Of a stretch of 64,000 nucleotides of DNA, positions 1 to 8,155 are shown piece after piece (the first letter of the stretch is position 1; every line of letters starts with the position of its first letter). The DNA is taken from positions 2,418,001-2,482,000 of the forward strand of contig NZ_CP095461.1 in assembly GCF_023022985.1 (NCBI RefSeq), read 5' to 3'. The position numbers were made by a program, and so were the translations under genes. Under the pieces are notes generated by a model. It was not told where the DNA came from. It was given only the letters and a program-made list of their open reading frames with translations, and searched no databases. The DNA is from Arthrobacter gengyunqii (GTDB lineage: Bacteria > Actinomycetota > Actinomycetes > Actinomycetales > Micrococcaceae).

Positions 1-267
1 GGAGGTGCCGCCGTCGTTCGCCGTGCCGCCGTCGGTTCCTGCGTCGGCGACGGAGGCCAGTGCCTGCGCCCAGGGTTCGGCCTTCATGACCATGCCGGCG
101 CCGCCGCCGTAGGGGGTGTCATCCACGGTGCGGTGGCGGTCCGTGGTGAAGTCCCGCAGGTCGTGGACATTGAGGTCCAGCAGCCCGTCCTGCCGGGCCT
201 TGCCGATCAGCGACAGATCCAGTGCTGCCAGGTACTCCGGGAAAATGCTGACTACATCAATACGCAC
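1..267 (-). CDS. trmD: tRNA (guanine(37)-N1)-methyltransferase TrmD, N-terminal part only
   Basis: The reverse strand reads from a GTG at 267 into [18 protein letters not shown] and then [14 protein letters not shown], the conserved N-terminus and glycine-rich motif of TrmD. TrmD is the SPOUT-family enzyme that methylates G37 next to the anticodon and prevents +1 frameshifting. The frame stays open to the left edge, so about 89 N-terminal residues are visible and the knot domain is missing. The GTG directly abuts the rimM stop codon, which implies translational coupling in the usual rpsP-khpA-rimM-trmD order. The last visible residues ([14 protein letters not shown]) form a low-complexity insertion. 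Confidence 0.93.
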   Translation of the reverse strand, partial: MRIDVVSIFPEYLAALDLSLIGKARQDGLLDLNVHDLRDFTTDRHRTVDDTPYGGGAGMVMKAEPWAQALASVADAGTDGGTANDGGTS

Positions 268-855
268 TTAGCGGCCGGCCTCGTTCTGAGCGTCCTTGTC
301 CTTGCTGCCGCTGTCCTTCTCCGGCTTGTCCTTCTTGTCCTCGGGAAGGTTCAGTTCAAAGAGTCCCTCCGGAGGGGTGAGCAGCACGTAGCCGCCCTCG
401 ATGCTGACCTCGGGCACGATGGCTTCGACGAAGGGAACGAAGACCTCGCGGCCCTCATTGTCGTCAATCACCAGCAGATCCTGGACGGTCAGGGTGCGCA
501 GGCCGCTGACAGTACCCACGACGTCGTCGCCGATCTTGGCCTTCAGGCCAACCAGCTCGTGCTCGTACCAGCCCTCGTCGTCGTCCTCGTCATCCAGCTC
601 GTCGGTGTCCACGGAGAGCATGGCCCCGCGCAGTTCCTCGGCACCGTTGCGGTCCACTACTTCATCGAAGCCGAGCAGCAGGATGTCCTTGTTCCAGCGT
701 GCGCTGATGACGGTGAGCGGGCCCTTGGACGCGGGCTCGACGGTGAGCTCGGTTCCGGGCACGAAACGGTCCTCGGGGGCGTCGGTCAGGACCTGGACGG
801 TTACTTCGCCGCGGATGCCGTGCGGCTTGCCGATGCGTGCCACCTGTAACTGCAT
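268..855 (-). CDS. rimM: Ribosome maturation factor RimM
   Basis: RimM assists assembly of the 30S head by binding ribosomal protein S19. The protein begins MQLQVARIGKPHGIRGEV, the diagnostic N-terminal motif. A PRC-barrel half follows from about residue 95, beginning WYEHELVGLKAKIGD and ending LLTPPEGLFEL. I chose the ATG at 855 because AAGGAG lies eight bases upstream; an in-frame ATG at 894 lacks this and adds non-conserved sequence. The 195 aa include an unusual Lys/Asp-rich tail of about 27 residues after the fold. It lies downstream of rpsP-khpA and is immediately followed by trmD. Confidence 0.95.
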   Translation of the reverse strand: MQLQVARIGKPHGIRGEVTVQVLTDAPEDRFVPGTELTVEPASKGPLTVISARWNKDILLLGFDEVVDRNGAEELRGAMLSVDTDELDDEDDDEGWYEHELVGLKAKIGDDVVGTVSGLRTLTVQDLLVIDDNEGREVFVPFVEAIVPEVSIEGGYVLLTPPEGLFELNLPEDKKDKPEKDSGSKDKDAQNEAGR

Positions 856-931
856 GGGGAATTCTCCTTGTTGTGGTGCGGCGGGGTGCTGCAACCGGGG
901 TTGGGCAGGTTAGGACCCGGAAAACACATCA

Positions 932-962
932 GGCCCCTCCACCATTATCTGGTGCAGGGGCC
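932..962 (-). terminator. Hairpin between khpA and rimM
   Basis: A 13-bp inverted repeat with one mismatch (GGCCCCTCCACCA / TGGTGCAGGGGCC) encloses a five-base loop. It lies in the 188-bp gap between the khpA stop and the rimM start, and TGTTTTCC follows shortly after the stem on the minus strand. It could end or attenuate the rpsP-khpA transcript before rimM-trmD. The T-run is short, so full termination is not certain. Confidence 0.5.
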
Positions 963-1043
963 GGATGCCGTGAACTGCGTTCAACTGGTAATGCTATGAA
1001 AGTGCTGTGAACTGCCGATGCAGTCCGGCCGTGCCGCGGATTG

Positions 1044-1286
1044 TCAGCGGCGGCGGTCGGTATCCACTACGTCGACGCGAACCGGCTCTCCGTTCGCGAG
1101 GGCGGCGATCACGGTGCGCAATGCACGTGCCGTCCGTCCCTGGCGTCCGATGACGCGGCCCAGATCATCCTGATGAACTCGCACCTCGAGGGTTTCCCCG
1201 CGGCGGTTGCTCTTGGCGGAAACCTTGACGTCCTCAGGACTGTCAACGATTCCGCGGACGAGATGCTCCAGCGCTTCGGCCAGCAA
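1044..1286 (-). CDS. khpA: KH-domain RNA-binding protein KhpA
   Basis: An 80-aa single KH domain protein. The GxxG loop is visible in DLGRVIGRQGRTARALR, flanked by the expected beta-alpha elements (VKVSAKSNRRGETLEVRV). KhpA works with KhpB/Jag as an RNA chaperone linked to cell elongation and division in Gram-positive bacteria. The TTG start at 1286 lies one base after the rpsP stop, so translation is probably coupled to S16. Length and place between rpsP and rimM are typical of actinobacteria. Confidence 0.93.
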   Translation of the reverse strand: MLAEALEHLVRGIVDSPEDVKVSAKSNRRGETLEVRVHQDDLGRVIGRQGRTARALRTVIAALANGEPVRVDVVDTDRRR

Positions 1287-1287
1287 G

Positions 1288-1695
1288 TTACTCAGCCTCA
1301 GCCTCTGCGGAAGCCTCGGGAGCCTCGTCCTTCTTGGCCTTCGGGGTGATGGCCTCGGGAACGATCACGGACTTCTTTTCGGGAGCCACGAAAGCTTCCT
1401 TGGGAGCCTTGACCTGGAGGGTGCCCTCCTGGCCTTCGATGTTCTTGAACTTCTGCCAGTCACCGGTGATCTTCAGCAGAACTGCAACCTGCTCGGTGGG
1501 CTGGGCGCCGACGCCGAGCCAGTACTGGGCGCGGTCCGACTTGATGTCGATGTACGACGGGTTCTCGGTCGGACGGTACAGTCCGATTTCCTCGATGGCA
1601 CGGCCATCGCGCTTGGCACGGGAATCCATGACAACAACGCGGTAGTGTGCTGAGAACTTCTTGCCGAGGCGCTTAAGGCGAATCTTTACGGCCAC
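1288..1695 (-). CDS. rpsP: 30S ribosomal protein S16
   Basis: From the GTG at 1695 the protein reads [20 protein letters not shown], the hallmark S16 start, and continues with [19 protein letters not shown]16 binds 16S rRNA and stabilises the 30S body. AGGAG lies 11 bases upstream of the GTG; the longer frame from 1791 adds residues unlike S16. The 135 aa include a C-terminal Ala/Glu/Lys-rich extension of some 35 residues (ending EASAEAEAE), as in other high-GC Gram-positives. It is the first gene of the rpsP-khpA-rimM-trmD block. Confidence 0.96.
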   Translation of the reverse strand: MAVKIRLKRLGKKFSAHYRVVVMDSRAKRDGRAIEEIGLYRPTENPSYIDIKSDRAQYWLGVGAQPTEQVAVLLKITGDWQKFKNIEGQEGTLQVKAPKEAFVAPEKKSVIVPEAITPKAKKDEAPEASAEAEAE

Positions 1696-1889
1696 TTTTG
1701 TGGTCACTCCTGATCTGAAATGGGGCGAACCCGTACTTCTGCTCCCGTGGGGCGGGCCATAACGTTGGGGTTCAAAAAGGACAAGATGCATGCACGGAGA
1801 GAGGGGCCGCGCAGATCGAGTACCTGACCATTGTGCCAGATGACTCCATGTTTGGCGACTCGGGTGCAGGCAGCACTAAAACGGGCGGA

Positions 1890-2777
1890 TTAGCCGACGG
1901 CGACGCGCAGCCGGTTGCGCCAGGGATCCTCGAACCGCAGTTCCGCGCCCGTGTGGTGACTGGAGATACCGGCCACCGTCAGCCGGTCGGCCAGCCCGGC
2001 GACGTCGTCGGCGGAGGGAACACTGATGAGCACCTCTCCAAGACCCAGGGTGTCCCGGCGGGGACCTGCCCCGCGGCTGTTCCAGACGTTCATCGCCATG
2101 TGGTGGTGATACCCGCCGGCGGAGACAAACAGCGCCTGCCCGTGGAATCCGGCGGTCCGTTCAAATCCGAGGGTGTCCACATAAAACGCTTCAGCCGTGG
2201 CCGTGTCGCCCACCTGCAGATGCACGTGGCCCACCCCGGCAGCGGAGGTCTTGAGGTCAGCCAGTGCCTCTTCGGTGAGGTGTTCGCGGAAGTACGCCTG
2301 CGGCGGGAGGGCCAGCGAGGCCATCCGGACCTCGCGGCCGGACGCGGTGTCGTCCCAGCTCCAGCTGTCCCGGGGCTTGTCGTAGTACAGCTCGATCCCG
2401 TTGCCCTCCGGGTCGGTGAAATAAAATGCTTCACTCACCAGATGGTCGGCCGCACCCACGAAGGCAGCGGGGTCATACTGCGCGGCGGCGGCCACCGTGG
2501 CGGCCAGAGCGGCCTGCGTCTCGAAGAGTATGGCCGTGTGGTAGAGCCCCGCTTCGCCTCGGGTTGCCACGCGAAGTCCGGGCGCCGGAGCCAAATGGAC
2601 CACGGGAACGGTTCCGCGGCCCAGGTACTGGCCGCCGTCGGCTTCCGCTACGACCTCCAGGCCGAGGGCACCGCGGTAATACGCGGAAACCTTGGCCATA
2701 TCGCCCACCTTGAGCATGACCGTGCCCATGGACAGCTCGGCGGGCAGGAGATCCGAAGAATTTACTTGAAGGTTCAT
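1890..2777 (-). CDS. Two-domain VOC (glyoxalase/extradiol dioxygenase) family protein, CatE-like
   Basis: This 295-aa protein carries two vicinal-oxygen-chelate halves. The first (about residues 15-125) shows KVGDMAKVSAYYRGALGLEV, then HTAILFET and TDPEGNGIELYYD. The second (about 165-290) shows GVGHVHLQVGDTATAEAFYV, HHHMAMNVW and FEDPWRNRLRV. Layout and length match CatE-type catechol 2,3-dioxygenases, which use His-His-Glu Fe(II) sites. In the second half the usual acidic residue of the DPxGNxIE motif is Arg/Val, so metal binding there may be altered and the substrate cannot be given. It is a single gene with its ATG preceding a recognisable fold; its neighbours give no pathway hint. Confidence 0.8.
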   Translation of the reverse strand: MNLQVNSSDLLPAELSMGTVMLKVGDMAKVSAYYRGALGLEVVAEADGGQYLGRGTVPVVHLAPAPGLRVATRGEAGLYHTAILFETQAALAATVAAAAQYDPAAFVGAADHLVSEAFYFTDPEGNGIELYYDKPRDSWSWDDTASGREVRMASLALPPQAYFREHLTEEALADLKTSAAGVGHVHLQVGDTATAEAFYVDTLGFERTAGFHGQALFVSAGGYHHHMAMNVWNSRGAGPRRDTLGLGEVLISVPSADDVAGLADRLTVAGISSHHTGAELRFEDPWRNRLRVAVG

Positions 2778-2875
2778 GCAAAGAGTTTACTTGAAGCTTC
2801 ATCTAAAGCCAAAGACGCACGACGACGTCGGCATTCCGCCGGGCGGGTCCGGTTGCCGTTGTGGTTGTGGTTGGC

Positions 2876-3406
2876 CTACTGCAGGTTCAGTTCCTTAACC
2901 ATCGCCACACGCGGCCCCAAAGCGTCCAGTCCGAGCTGCCGCTCGTGCTCCCGCAGGGCACGCAGTTCCCCGTGCAGGTCATCCACCGGTTCGAAACCGC
3001 AGCTCCGATAGAACGGAGCGTTGAACGGAACGTCGGCAAAAGTGCACAGCGTCATGGACCGGTAGCCCTGCTCCTGCGCCCACCGCAGCGCGGACTGCAC
3101 CAGCAAACGGCCCGACCCGGCACCGGCAGCGGAAGGATGAACGGACAGCTGCTCCAGATGTGCCTGACCATCCACTTCCTCGATACGGGCAAATCCCACC
3201 GGAGGCTTCCCCGCCACCAGGATGTGGAGCGCTGCGGCCAGCTCGGCCGTGGTGGCCGGCGCCGGCAGCCCGTGGGAGCGAATGAGCACCCCGTCCAGCT
3301 CCGTCACCCCGTCCAGGAGGGTATCCGATGCCGCCTCCAGCTCGGGAAGCCGGGCGAGATCTTCGGCTCCGGCGTCCCGGATTGCAGGCACCGCGCGGGG
3401 CTTCAT
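2876..3406 (-). CDS. GNAT family N-acetyltransferase
   Basis: A 176-aa GCN5-type acetyltransferase. The acetyl-CoA pyrophosphate loop is seen in HPSAAGAGSGRLLVQ, followed by the helix SALRWAQEQGYRSMTL and the C-terminal signature NAPFYRSCGFEPVDDL. The preceding beta-strand QAHLEQLSVHP is also typical. The ATG overlaps the stop of the upstream hydrolase gene as ATGA (3403-3406), so the two are co-translated. The acceptor substrate is unknown; small amines or amino groups of drugs are common in this family. Confidence 0.88.
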   Translation of the reverse strand: MKPRAVPAIRDAGAEDLARLPELEAASDTLLDGVTELDGVLIRSHGLPAPATTAELAAALHILVAGKPPVGFARIEEVDGQAHLEQLSVHPSAAGAGSGRLLVQSALRWAQEQGYRSMTLCTFADVPFNAPFYRSCGFEPVDDLHGELRALREHERQLGLDALGPRVAMVKELNLQ

Positions 3407-4134
3407 TTGCCGCCCGCCTCGGTCCGGCGGGCACGGGCGAGGAAATCCCTGATGGCCTTGCGGCCGCCGCCGGTGTCCTGCGGGCGGTGATTTCCTCCCA
3501 CCTGGCTGTGCTCGGCCCCGGTGGACACCAGGAAATCCGCGACCTCCTCATACAGCGGTTCCCATCCACCGGTGAGCACCAGGGTGGGCACTCCCGGAAC
3601 GATGTCCAGCGGCGCCTCCCAGGGCGGGGTTTGCAGCCGTAGCCGCGCAGCCGAACGCCTGGCAGCCTCATCGGCAGGCGCACTATGGCCCGGCCGGGCG
3701 GCACGTCCTGCGGCGGCCGCGTCGGCGGCAAAGACCCGGCGGACGTATTCGCGCTCATACTCCTCGTCGCTCATCTCCGGCGCCGCGTCAAACAACGGCT
3801 GCAACAGCTCCCGGTGGGCCCTGGTGGCGGGCAGGTCGCGGGTCAGGGAGAAGACCGCCGGCTCGCAGAGAATGAGGGAGAAGACTTTGCCCGGATCGCG
3901 CAGGGCGGCGAGCATGGCCGGAACGGCCCCCTCCGAATGCGCCACAAGGTGCCCGCCCTCGCCCAGGGCTTCACGGATGATGGCAACATCAGCTTCGAGA
4001 TCCGGAGCCTCCGGCGCCGCAACGGCATCGAAGCCGTGCCGCTTGAGGAACAGGCAGTCATAATCCAGGGCCAGTCCGTGCTGCCGAGGCCAGGCTGCGG
4101 CTCCGAAGGTTCCGGCACCGTGCACAAATACCAC
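3403..4134 (-). CDS. Alpha/beta hydrolase
   Basis: The protein opens with the oxyanion strand VVFVHGAGTFGAAAW and has the nucleophile elbow HSEGAV (HLVAHSEGAVPAML), where Ser is the presumed nucleophile. TLVLTGGWEPLYEEVADFLV carries a C-terminal acidic region and AEHSQVGGNHRPQ supplies the His, completing an alpha/beta-hydrolase triad. The GTG at 4134 is the first conventional start, but it places the core strand at residue 2. An ATT at 4149, with AGGAG six bases upstream, would give a more natural five-residue lead. It overlaps the downstream GNAT gene by 4 bp and follows a Nudix-like gene. Substrate unknown. Confidence 0.85.
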   Translation of the reverse strand: MVFVHGAGTFGAAAWPRQHGLALDYDCLFLKRHGFDAVAAPEAPDLEADVAIIREALGEGGHLVAHSEGAVPAMLAALRDPGKVFSLILCEPAVFSLTRDLPATRAHRELLQPLFDAAPEMSDEEYEREYVRRVFAADAAAAGRAARPGHSAPADEAARRSAARLRLQTPPWEAPLDIVPGVPTLVLTGGWEPLYEEVADFLVSTGAEHSQVGGNHRPQDTGGGRKAIRDFLARARRTEAGGK

Positions 4135-4158
4135 TCGTTCAGAGGAAATGCGGGACTC

Positions 4159-4722
4159 CTAACGTCCTAGAATTCCGGAAAAGCCATCCACCTGCGGCAT
4201 CATCCGGCGCGGCGGCGGCGCCAGGACATGTCCGCCCCGGGCCGGCGTGCCGTCAATCAGTTCCATCACGGTTCCCAGGTCCAGGGCTTCCATTCCGGCG
4301 ACCAGCAGGCCTGCCGTCGCAGCGGCGAAGACCTCCGTTCCCTCCCCCAGGGCAACAAAACGGGCCTCGCGCTCACCTCCGGCTCCGCTGAACCCGGTCA
4401 CCGATGTGGCCAGCGTGCCGCCGTCGAACACAAAAGCGATGGAGTCCCCCTGTCCGCCGCCCTGCCGATCCCCGCCCTGAACGTAGTCCAGCACCAGCAC
4501 GCGCCCGACGTCGACCCCGGCTCCCAGCGCCTCGCCCGCCCCGCGCCGGGCAGCCGAACGGGGGTCCTCCCCGCCCTTCACCACACCGCCGGGAAGCTCC
4601 CAGCCGCCGTTGCCGGAGCGCATCATCAAAATCCGCCCGTCCGCGGTGCGGATCAGGGCGAAGGCAGCGGTGCTGCGCTTGAATACCGACCCGTAAAAGC
4701 CGTTCAGACCCTGTGCTGTCAC
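4159..4722 (-). CDS. Nudix-fold protein with a degenerate Nudix box
   Basis: A 187-aa protein with a Nudix fold: TAAFALIRTADGRILMMR, then GGWELPGGVVKGGEDP. The box should read G-x5-E-x7-R-E-U-x-E-E-x-G. Here it reads GVVKGGEDPRSAARR followed by GAGEALG, so the Glu after the Arg is Gly and the last Glu of the EE pair is Ala. These residues normally bind the catalytic Mg2+. Pyrophosphohydrolase activity may therefore be weak or absent and the protein may be a sensor or binding form. A GTG at 4722 follows GGGAGAGG. It lies upstream of the hydrolase-GNAT pair. Confidence 0.82.
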   Translation of the reverse strand: MTAQGLNGFYGSVFKRSTAAFALIRTADGRILMMRSGNGGWELPGGVVKGGEDPRSAARRGAGEALGAGVDVGRVLVLDYVQGGDRQGGGQGDSIAFVFDGGTLATSVTGFSGAGGEREARFVALGEGTEVFAAATAGLLVAGMEALDLGTVMELIDGTPARGGHVLAPPPRRMMPQVDGFSGILGR

Positions 4723-4830
4723 GCTTGGCCTCTCCCCTGCTGCCGGACTTCCCCAATGTGCCGCGTCAAAGCCGGTGCCTCACGCACCGCCGTCTGGCCC
4801 GGCAGCCAGCATACGCCGGAGCCTTAAACA

Positions 4831-4861
4831 CGCACCGCCGGACTGATGGTCCGGCGGTGCG
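4831..4861 (-). terminator. Terminator downstream of ffh
   Basis: A perfect 13-bp GC-rich inverted repeat (CGCACCGCCGGAC / GTCCGGCGGTGCG) with a five-base loop TGATG starts 14 bp after the ffh stop. TGTTTAA follows it on the minus strand. The position and strength fit an intrinsic terminator for ffh. Confidence 0.8.
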
Positions 4862-4874
4862 TAAAGTGAAGCAG

Positions 4875-6458
4875 TTACTTGCCCAGGAACTTCTCGAAGC
4901 CCTTGGGGAGATTCAGCGATGAAGGATCGAAGTCCGCGTCCTGGCCGCCGAAGGCGCTGCCGGTCGGGAGCGCCTTGCGGGCGCCGGCGCGGCGCGCCTC
5001 GGCCTCGGCCCGCTCCTGGGCCGCCTTGGCCGGGTTACCCGACTTGGCTTTCTTCTTTCCCTTGGCCGCCTGCTGCTTCTTCCGCGAGCCGCCGAATCCG
5101 CCGGGGCCAGCCATGCCGGGCATGCCCGGGACGCCGCCGCCGGCAGCCATCTTCTTCATCATTTTCTGCGCCTGGACAAAGCGTTCCAGCAGCCCGTTAA
5201 CCTCGGAAACGTGCACGCCGGAACCGCGGGCGATGCGGGCGCGGCGGGAGCCGTTGATGATCTTCGGGGCGACCCGCTCGTGCGGAGTCATGGAGCGGAC
5301 GATGGCTTCGACACGGTCGATTTCGCGCTCGTCGAAGTTTTCCAGCTGCTCACGCATGCCGGCGGCACCGGGCATCATCATGAGCATCTTCTTCATGGAG
5401 CCCATTTTGCGCAGCTGCTGCATCTGCTGGAGGAAGTCATCCAGGGTGAAGTCTTCCTGGTCGGCGAACTTCTTCGCCATCCGGGAGGCTTCGTCCTTGT
5501 CCCAGTTCTGCTCGGCCTGCTCGATGAGAGTCAGGACGTCGCCGAGGTCCAGGATGCGGCTGGCCATGCGGTCCGGGTGGAAGACCTCGAAGTCGGTCAG
5601 GCCCTCACCGGTGGAGGCGAACATGATCGGCTTGCCGGTCACGGACGCAACGGACAGTGCGGCACCGCCGCGGGCGTCGCCGTCGAGCTTGGTCAGGACC
5701 ACGCCGGTGAAGTTGACGCCCTCGTTGAAGGCCTGCGCCGTGTTGACGGCGTCCTGGCCGATCATGGCATCGATGACAAACAGGACTTCGTCCGGGTTGA
5801 TGGCGGCGCGGATGTCCGCGGCCTGCTGCATCAGTTCGGCGTCCACGCCGAGGCGGCCGGCGGTGTCCACAATAACGACGTCGTACAGCTTGGTGCGGGC
5901 CTCTTCGATGCCCTGGCGCGCGACGGCGACCGGGTCACCGGTGGCGGACTCGAACTCGGAGGAGACGCCCGGATGCGGCGCGTAGACCGGCACGCCGGCG
6001 CGTTCGCCGTTGACCTGCAGCTGCTTGACGGCGTTGGGGCGCTGGAGGTCAGCGGCGACCAGCAGCGGGCTGTGGCCCTGGGACTTCAGGTGCTTGGAGA
6101 GCTTGCCGGCTAGCGTCGTCTTACCGGCACCCTGCAGACCAGCGAGCATGATGACCGTGGGCGGGTTCTTGGCCAGGCGCAGCCGGCGGGTTTCGCCGCC
6201 GAGGATGCCCACGAGCTCCTCGTTGACGATCTTCACGACCTGCTGCCCCGGGTTCAGCGCCTGCGACACCTCAAGGCCGAGCGCGCGCTCCTTGACGGAG
6301 GCGGTAAATGCACGGACCACGGGCACGGCGACGTCGGCGTCCAGCAGCGCGCGCCGGATCTCGCGGACCGTGGCGTCGACGTCGGCCTCGGTCAGCCGGC
6401 CCTTGCCGCGGAGGTTCTTGAAGGTTGTAGTCAACCGGTCAGACAGTGAATTGAACAC
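4875..6458 (-). CDS. ffh: Signal recognition particle protein Ffh (SRP54)
   Basis: This 527-aa GTPase binds signal peptides on ribosomes with 4.5S RNA and docks with FtsY, also encoded in this window. The N domain starts MFNSLSDRLTTTFKNLRGKG. The G domain has G1 GLQGAGKTT (residues 107-115), DTAGRLG, TKLDGDARGGAALS and the insertion region. The methionine-rich M domain includes LQQMQQLRKMGSMKKMLMMM and the SRP RNA-binding stretch SRRARIARGSGVHVSEVN. A Gly/Met-rich then Lys/Ala-rich tail follows. The GTG at 6458 is chosen because it begins at the conserved MFxSLSDRL; the longer open frame to 6713 is upstream leader. Confidence 0.96.
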   Translation of the reverse strand: MFNSLSDRLTTTFKNLRGKGRLTEADVDATVREIRRALLDADVAVPVVRAFTASVKERALGLEVSQALNPGQQVVKIVNEELVGILGGETRRLRLAKNPPTVIMLAGLQGAGKTTLAGKLSKHLKSQGHSPLLVAADLQRPNAVKQLQVNGERAGVPVYAPHPGVSSEFESATGDPVAVARQGIEEARTKLYDVVIVDTAGRLGVDAELMQQAADIRAAINPDEVLFVIDAMIGQDAVNTAQAFNEGVNFTGVVLTKLDGDARGGAALSVASVTGKPIMFASTGEGLTDFEVFHPDRMASRILDLGDVLTLIEQAEQNWDKDEASRMAKKFADQEDFTLDDFLQQMQQLRKMGSMKKMLMMMPGAAGMREQLENFDEREIDRVEAIVRSMTPHERVAPKIINGSRRARIARGSGVHVSEVNGLLERFVQAQKMMKKMAAGGGVPGMPGMAGPGGFGGSRKKQQAAKGKKKAKSGNPAKAAQERAEAEARRAGARKALPTGSAFGGQDADFDPSSLNLPKGFEKFLGK

Positions 6459-6587
6459 GTGCCGCGCACTTCTTTCGTCAGATCTTCGCCATGTTTGGCA
6501 GGCCCAGCTGTTAAGGGTACCAAGGCGGGTTGGAAAACTTCCGCAAAACCCTAACCGGTTGTGCGGCCCGGATGGCAGGGTGGATCC

Positions 6588-7997
6588 ATGAGTGAAACTT
6601 CTCCCCTGCGCACCCTTCTGATTCTCGGCGGCACCGGCGACCTCTCCAAGCGGCTGCTGCTGCCGGGGCTGGGCCAGCTGATCGGCAGCGGCCGCGCCCC
6701 CGCTGAGCTCCACGTCATCGGTTCAGGTTCCCGGGACTGGGACGACGCCACCTGGCAGGACCTGCTGAAAGAGTCCTTCGCCGCTGCCCGCAGCGAGGCC
6801 GACGACGACGGGAAGGAAGCGCTCGACGCCGCGGTCCGAAACGGCAGCTACCAGCAGGTGGACCTGAAGGATCCGGAGCGGCTGGTGAACGACATCCGCA
6901 GCCTGGACACACCGTTGGCCGTCTATTTCGCGCTGCCGCCGGAAGTTACGCAGTCCACCGTGGCGGCGCTGAAACCCGGAGACCTGCCCCAGGACACGCG
7001 GCTGGTGCTCGAAAAGCCGTTTGCCAGCGACGAAGCCTCGGCCCGCGAGCTGAACCGGATGCTGGCGGACCTGCTGCCCGAAAGCGACGTCTACCGGGTG
7101 GACCATTTCCTGGGCATGGCCACGGTGATGAATGTTCTGGGGCTGCGGTTCACCAACCGCATCCTGGAGCCGGTGTGGAACAACCTCCATATTGAACGCG
7201 TGGAGATTGTCTTCGACGAGAAACTGGGGTTGGAGGGACGCGCGAAGTACTACGACGGCGCCGGCGCCCTGCGCGACATGATCCAGAGCCACCTGCTGCA
7301 CACCATGGCGGTCATTGCGATGGGTGCTCCGGCAACCCTCGGCCAGCGGGATGTGCGGGACCTGATTGCGGCCACTCTTCGGGCGTCCAGTGTGCCGGAG
7401 GACTATAAGCGCAGTACGCGGCGGGCCCGGTGGTCTGCCGGGGAGATCGACGGCGAAGAAGTTGAGGCATACGCCGATTCCCCCGGGGTTGATCCGGACC
7501 GGGAGACGGAGACACTCGCAGAAGTTGAAATCCGGGTCGAGAATGACCGCTGGGCCGGTGTTCCGTTCATCCTGCGCTCGGGCAAGGCTCTGGGTAAAAC
7601 GCGGCAGGAAGCCGTCATTACCTTCAAGCCGGTGAGCCACCTGCCCGATGGATTCACCGGTTCGGCCGGTGAAGCCTCCAGGCTGCGGATCTCCTTCGCC
7701 CCGGCCCGGCTGGAACTGGAGTTGAACGTCAACGGTCCGGAGAGTGTCTTCACCCTGGAACGGACCGGGCTGAGTGCTCCCATGCACAAATCGGCGATGA
7801 CTCCGTACGGCGAAGTGCTGGACGGCATCCTTTCGGGTGATCCGCTCGTCTCCGTGCGCGCGGACATCGCGGAGGAATGCTGGCGGATTGTGGATCCGGT
7901 ACTTAAGGCATGGGCGGCCGGCGAGGTTCCGCTTGAGGCATACCCTGCCGGAACCATGGGCCCGGCGGAGTGGGAATCGAGCCGCGCGGGTTTGTGA
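6588..7997 (+). CDS. Divergent glucose-6-phosphate dehydrogenase
   Basis: A 469-aa member of the G6PDH family, which oxidises glucose 6-phosphate to 6-phosphogluconolactone with NAD(P)+. The Rossmann motif is LGGTGDLSKRLLLPGL, the lid strand LVLEKPFASD, and the catalytic region YRVDHFLGMATVMNVLGLRF, followed by PVWNNLHIERVEI. The catalytic His is kept, but the Lys of the canonical DHYLGK motif is Met here. At 469 aa it is also shorter than the usual 500 or more. The ATG at 6588 follows GGGTGG; an in-frame ATG at 6561 is the alternative. It is divergently transcribed from ffh. It is probably a second, non-canonical paralogue, so I give no symbol. Confidence 0.85.
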   Translation: MSETSPLRTLLILGGTGDLSKRLLLPGLGQLIGSGRAPAELHVIGSGSRDWDDATWQDLLKESFAAARSEADDDGKEALDAAVRNGSYQQVDLKDPERLVNDIRSLDTPLAVYFALPPEVTQSTVAALKPGDLPQDTRLVLEKPFASDEASARELNRMLADLLPESDVYRVDHFLGMATVMNVLGLRFTNRILEPVWNNLHIERVEIVFDEKLGLEGRAKYYDGAGALRDMIQSHLLHTMAVIAMGAPATLGQRDVRDLIAATLRASSVPEDYKRSTRRARWSAGEIDGEEVEAYADSPGVDPDRETETLAEVEIRVENDRWAGVPFILRSGKALGKTRQEAVITFKPVSHLPDGFTGSAGEASRLRISFAPARLELELNVNGPESVFTLERTGLSAPMHKSAMTPYGEVLDGILSGDPLVSVRADIAEECWRIVDPVLKAWAAGEVPLEAYPAGTMGPAEWESSRAGL

Positions 7998-8069
7998 CCG
8001 CTCTTACCGCTGTCTCACACCGTTCCCGCTCTCGGTCGATTTGATCGCTTTTGAATTTCCTCTGGTGCA

Positions 8070-8155
8070 CTGTGGATAACTCCGTATGCTGTCGTCCAGG
8101 CTCGTAGCATTGGCGTCACATCCAGTCCCGCACCATTTTTCCCGGGGGTAATTCG
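8070..8155 (+). repeat. 86-bp upstream block, copy 1 (diverged)
   Basis: This block runs from CTGTGGATAACTCCG to the base before the ATG of the first DUF6318 gene. It shares that leading box, GTCACA, CAGTCCCGCAC and a GGGG-rich ribosome-binding site with three further blocks of exactly 86 bp. The centre differs from the others. A TAGCAT hexamer sits where the other copies have TACCCT, which may be a -10 element. Confidence 0.75.

Noticed and set aside
133-849. Long plus-strand frame of 238 codons opposite trmD/rimM
   Set aside because: It lies entirely antisense to clear trmD and rimM coding sequence and has no family motif; it is a high-GC shadow frame.
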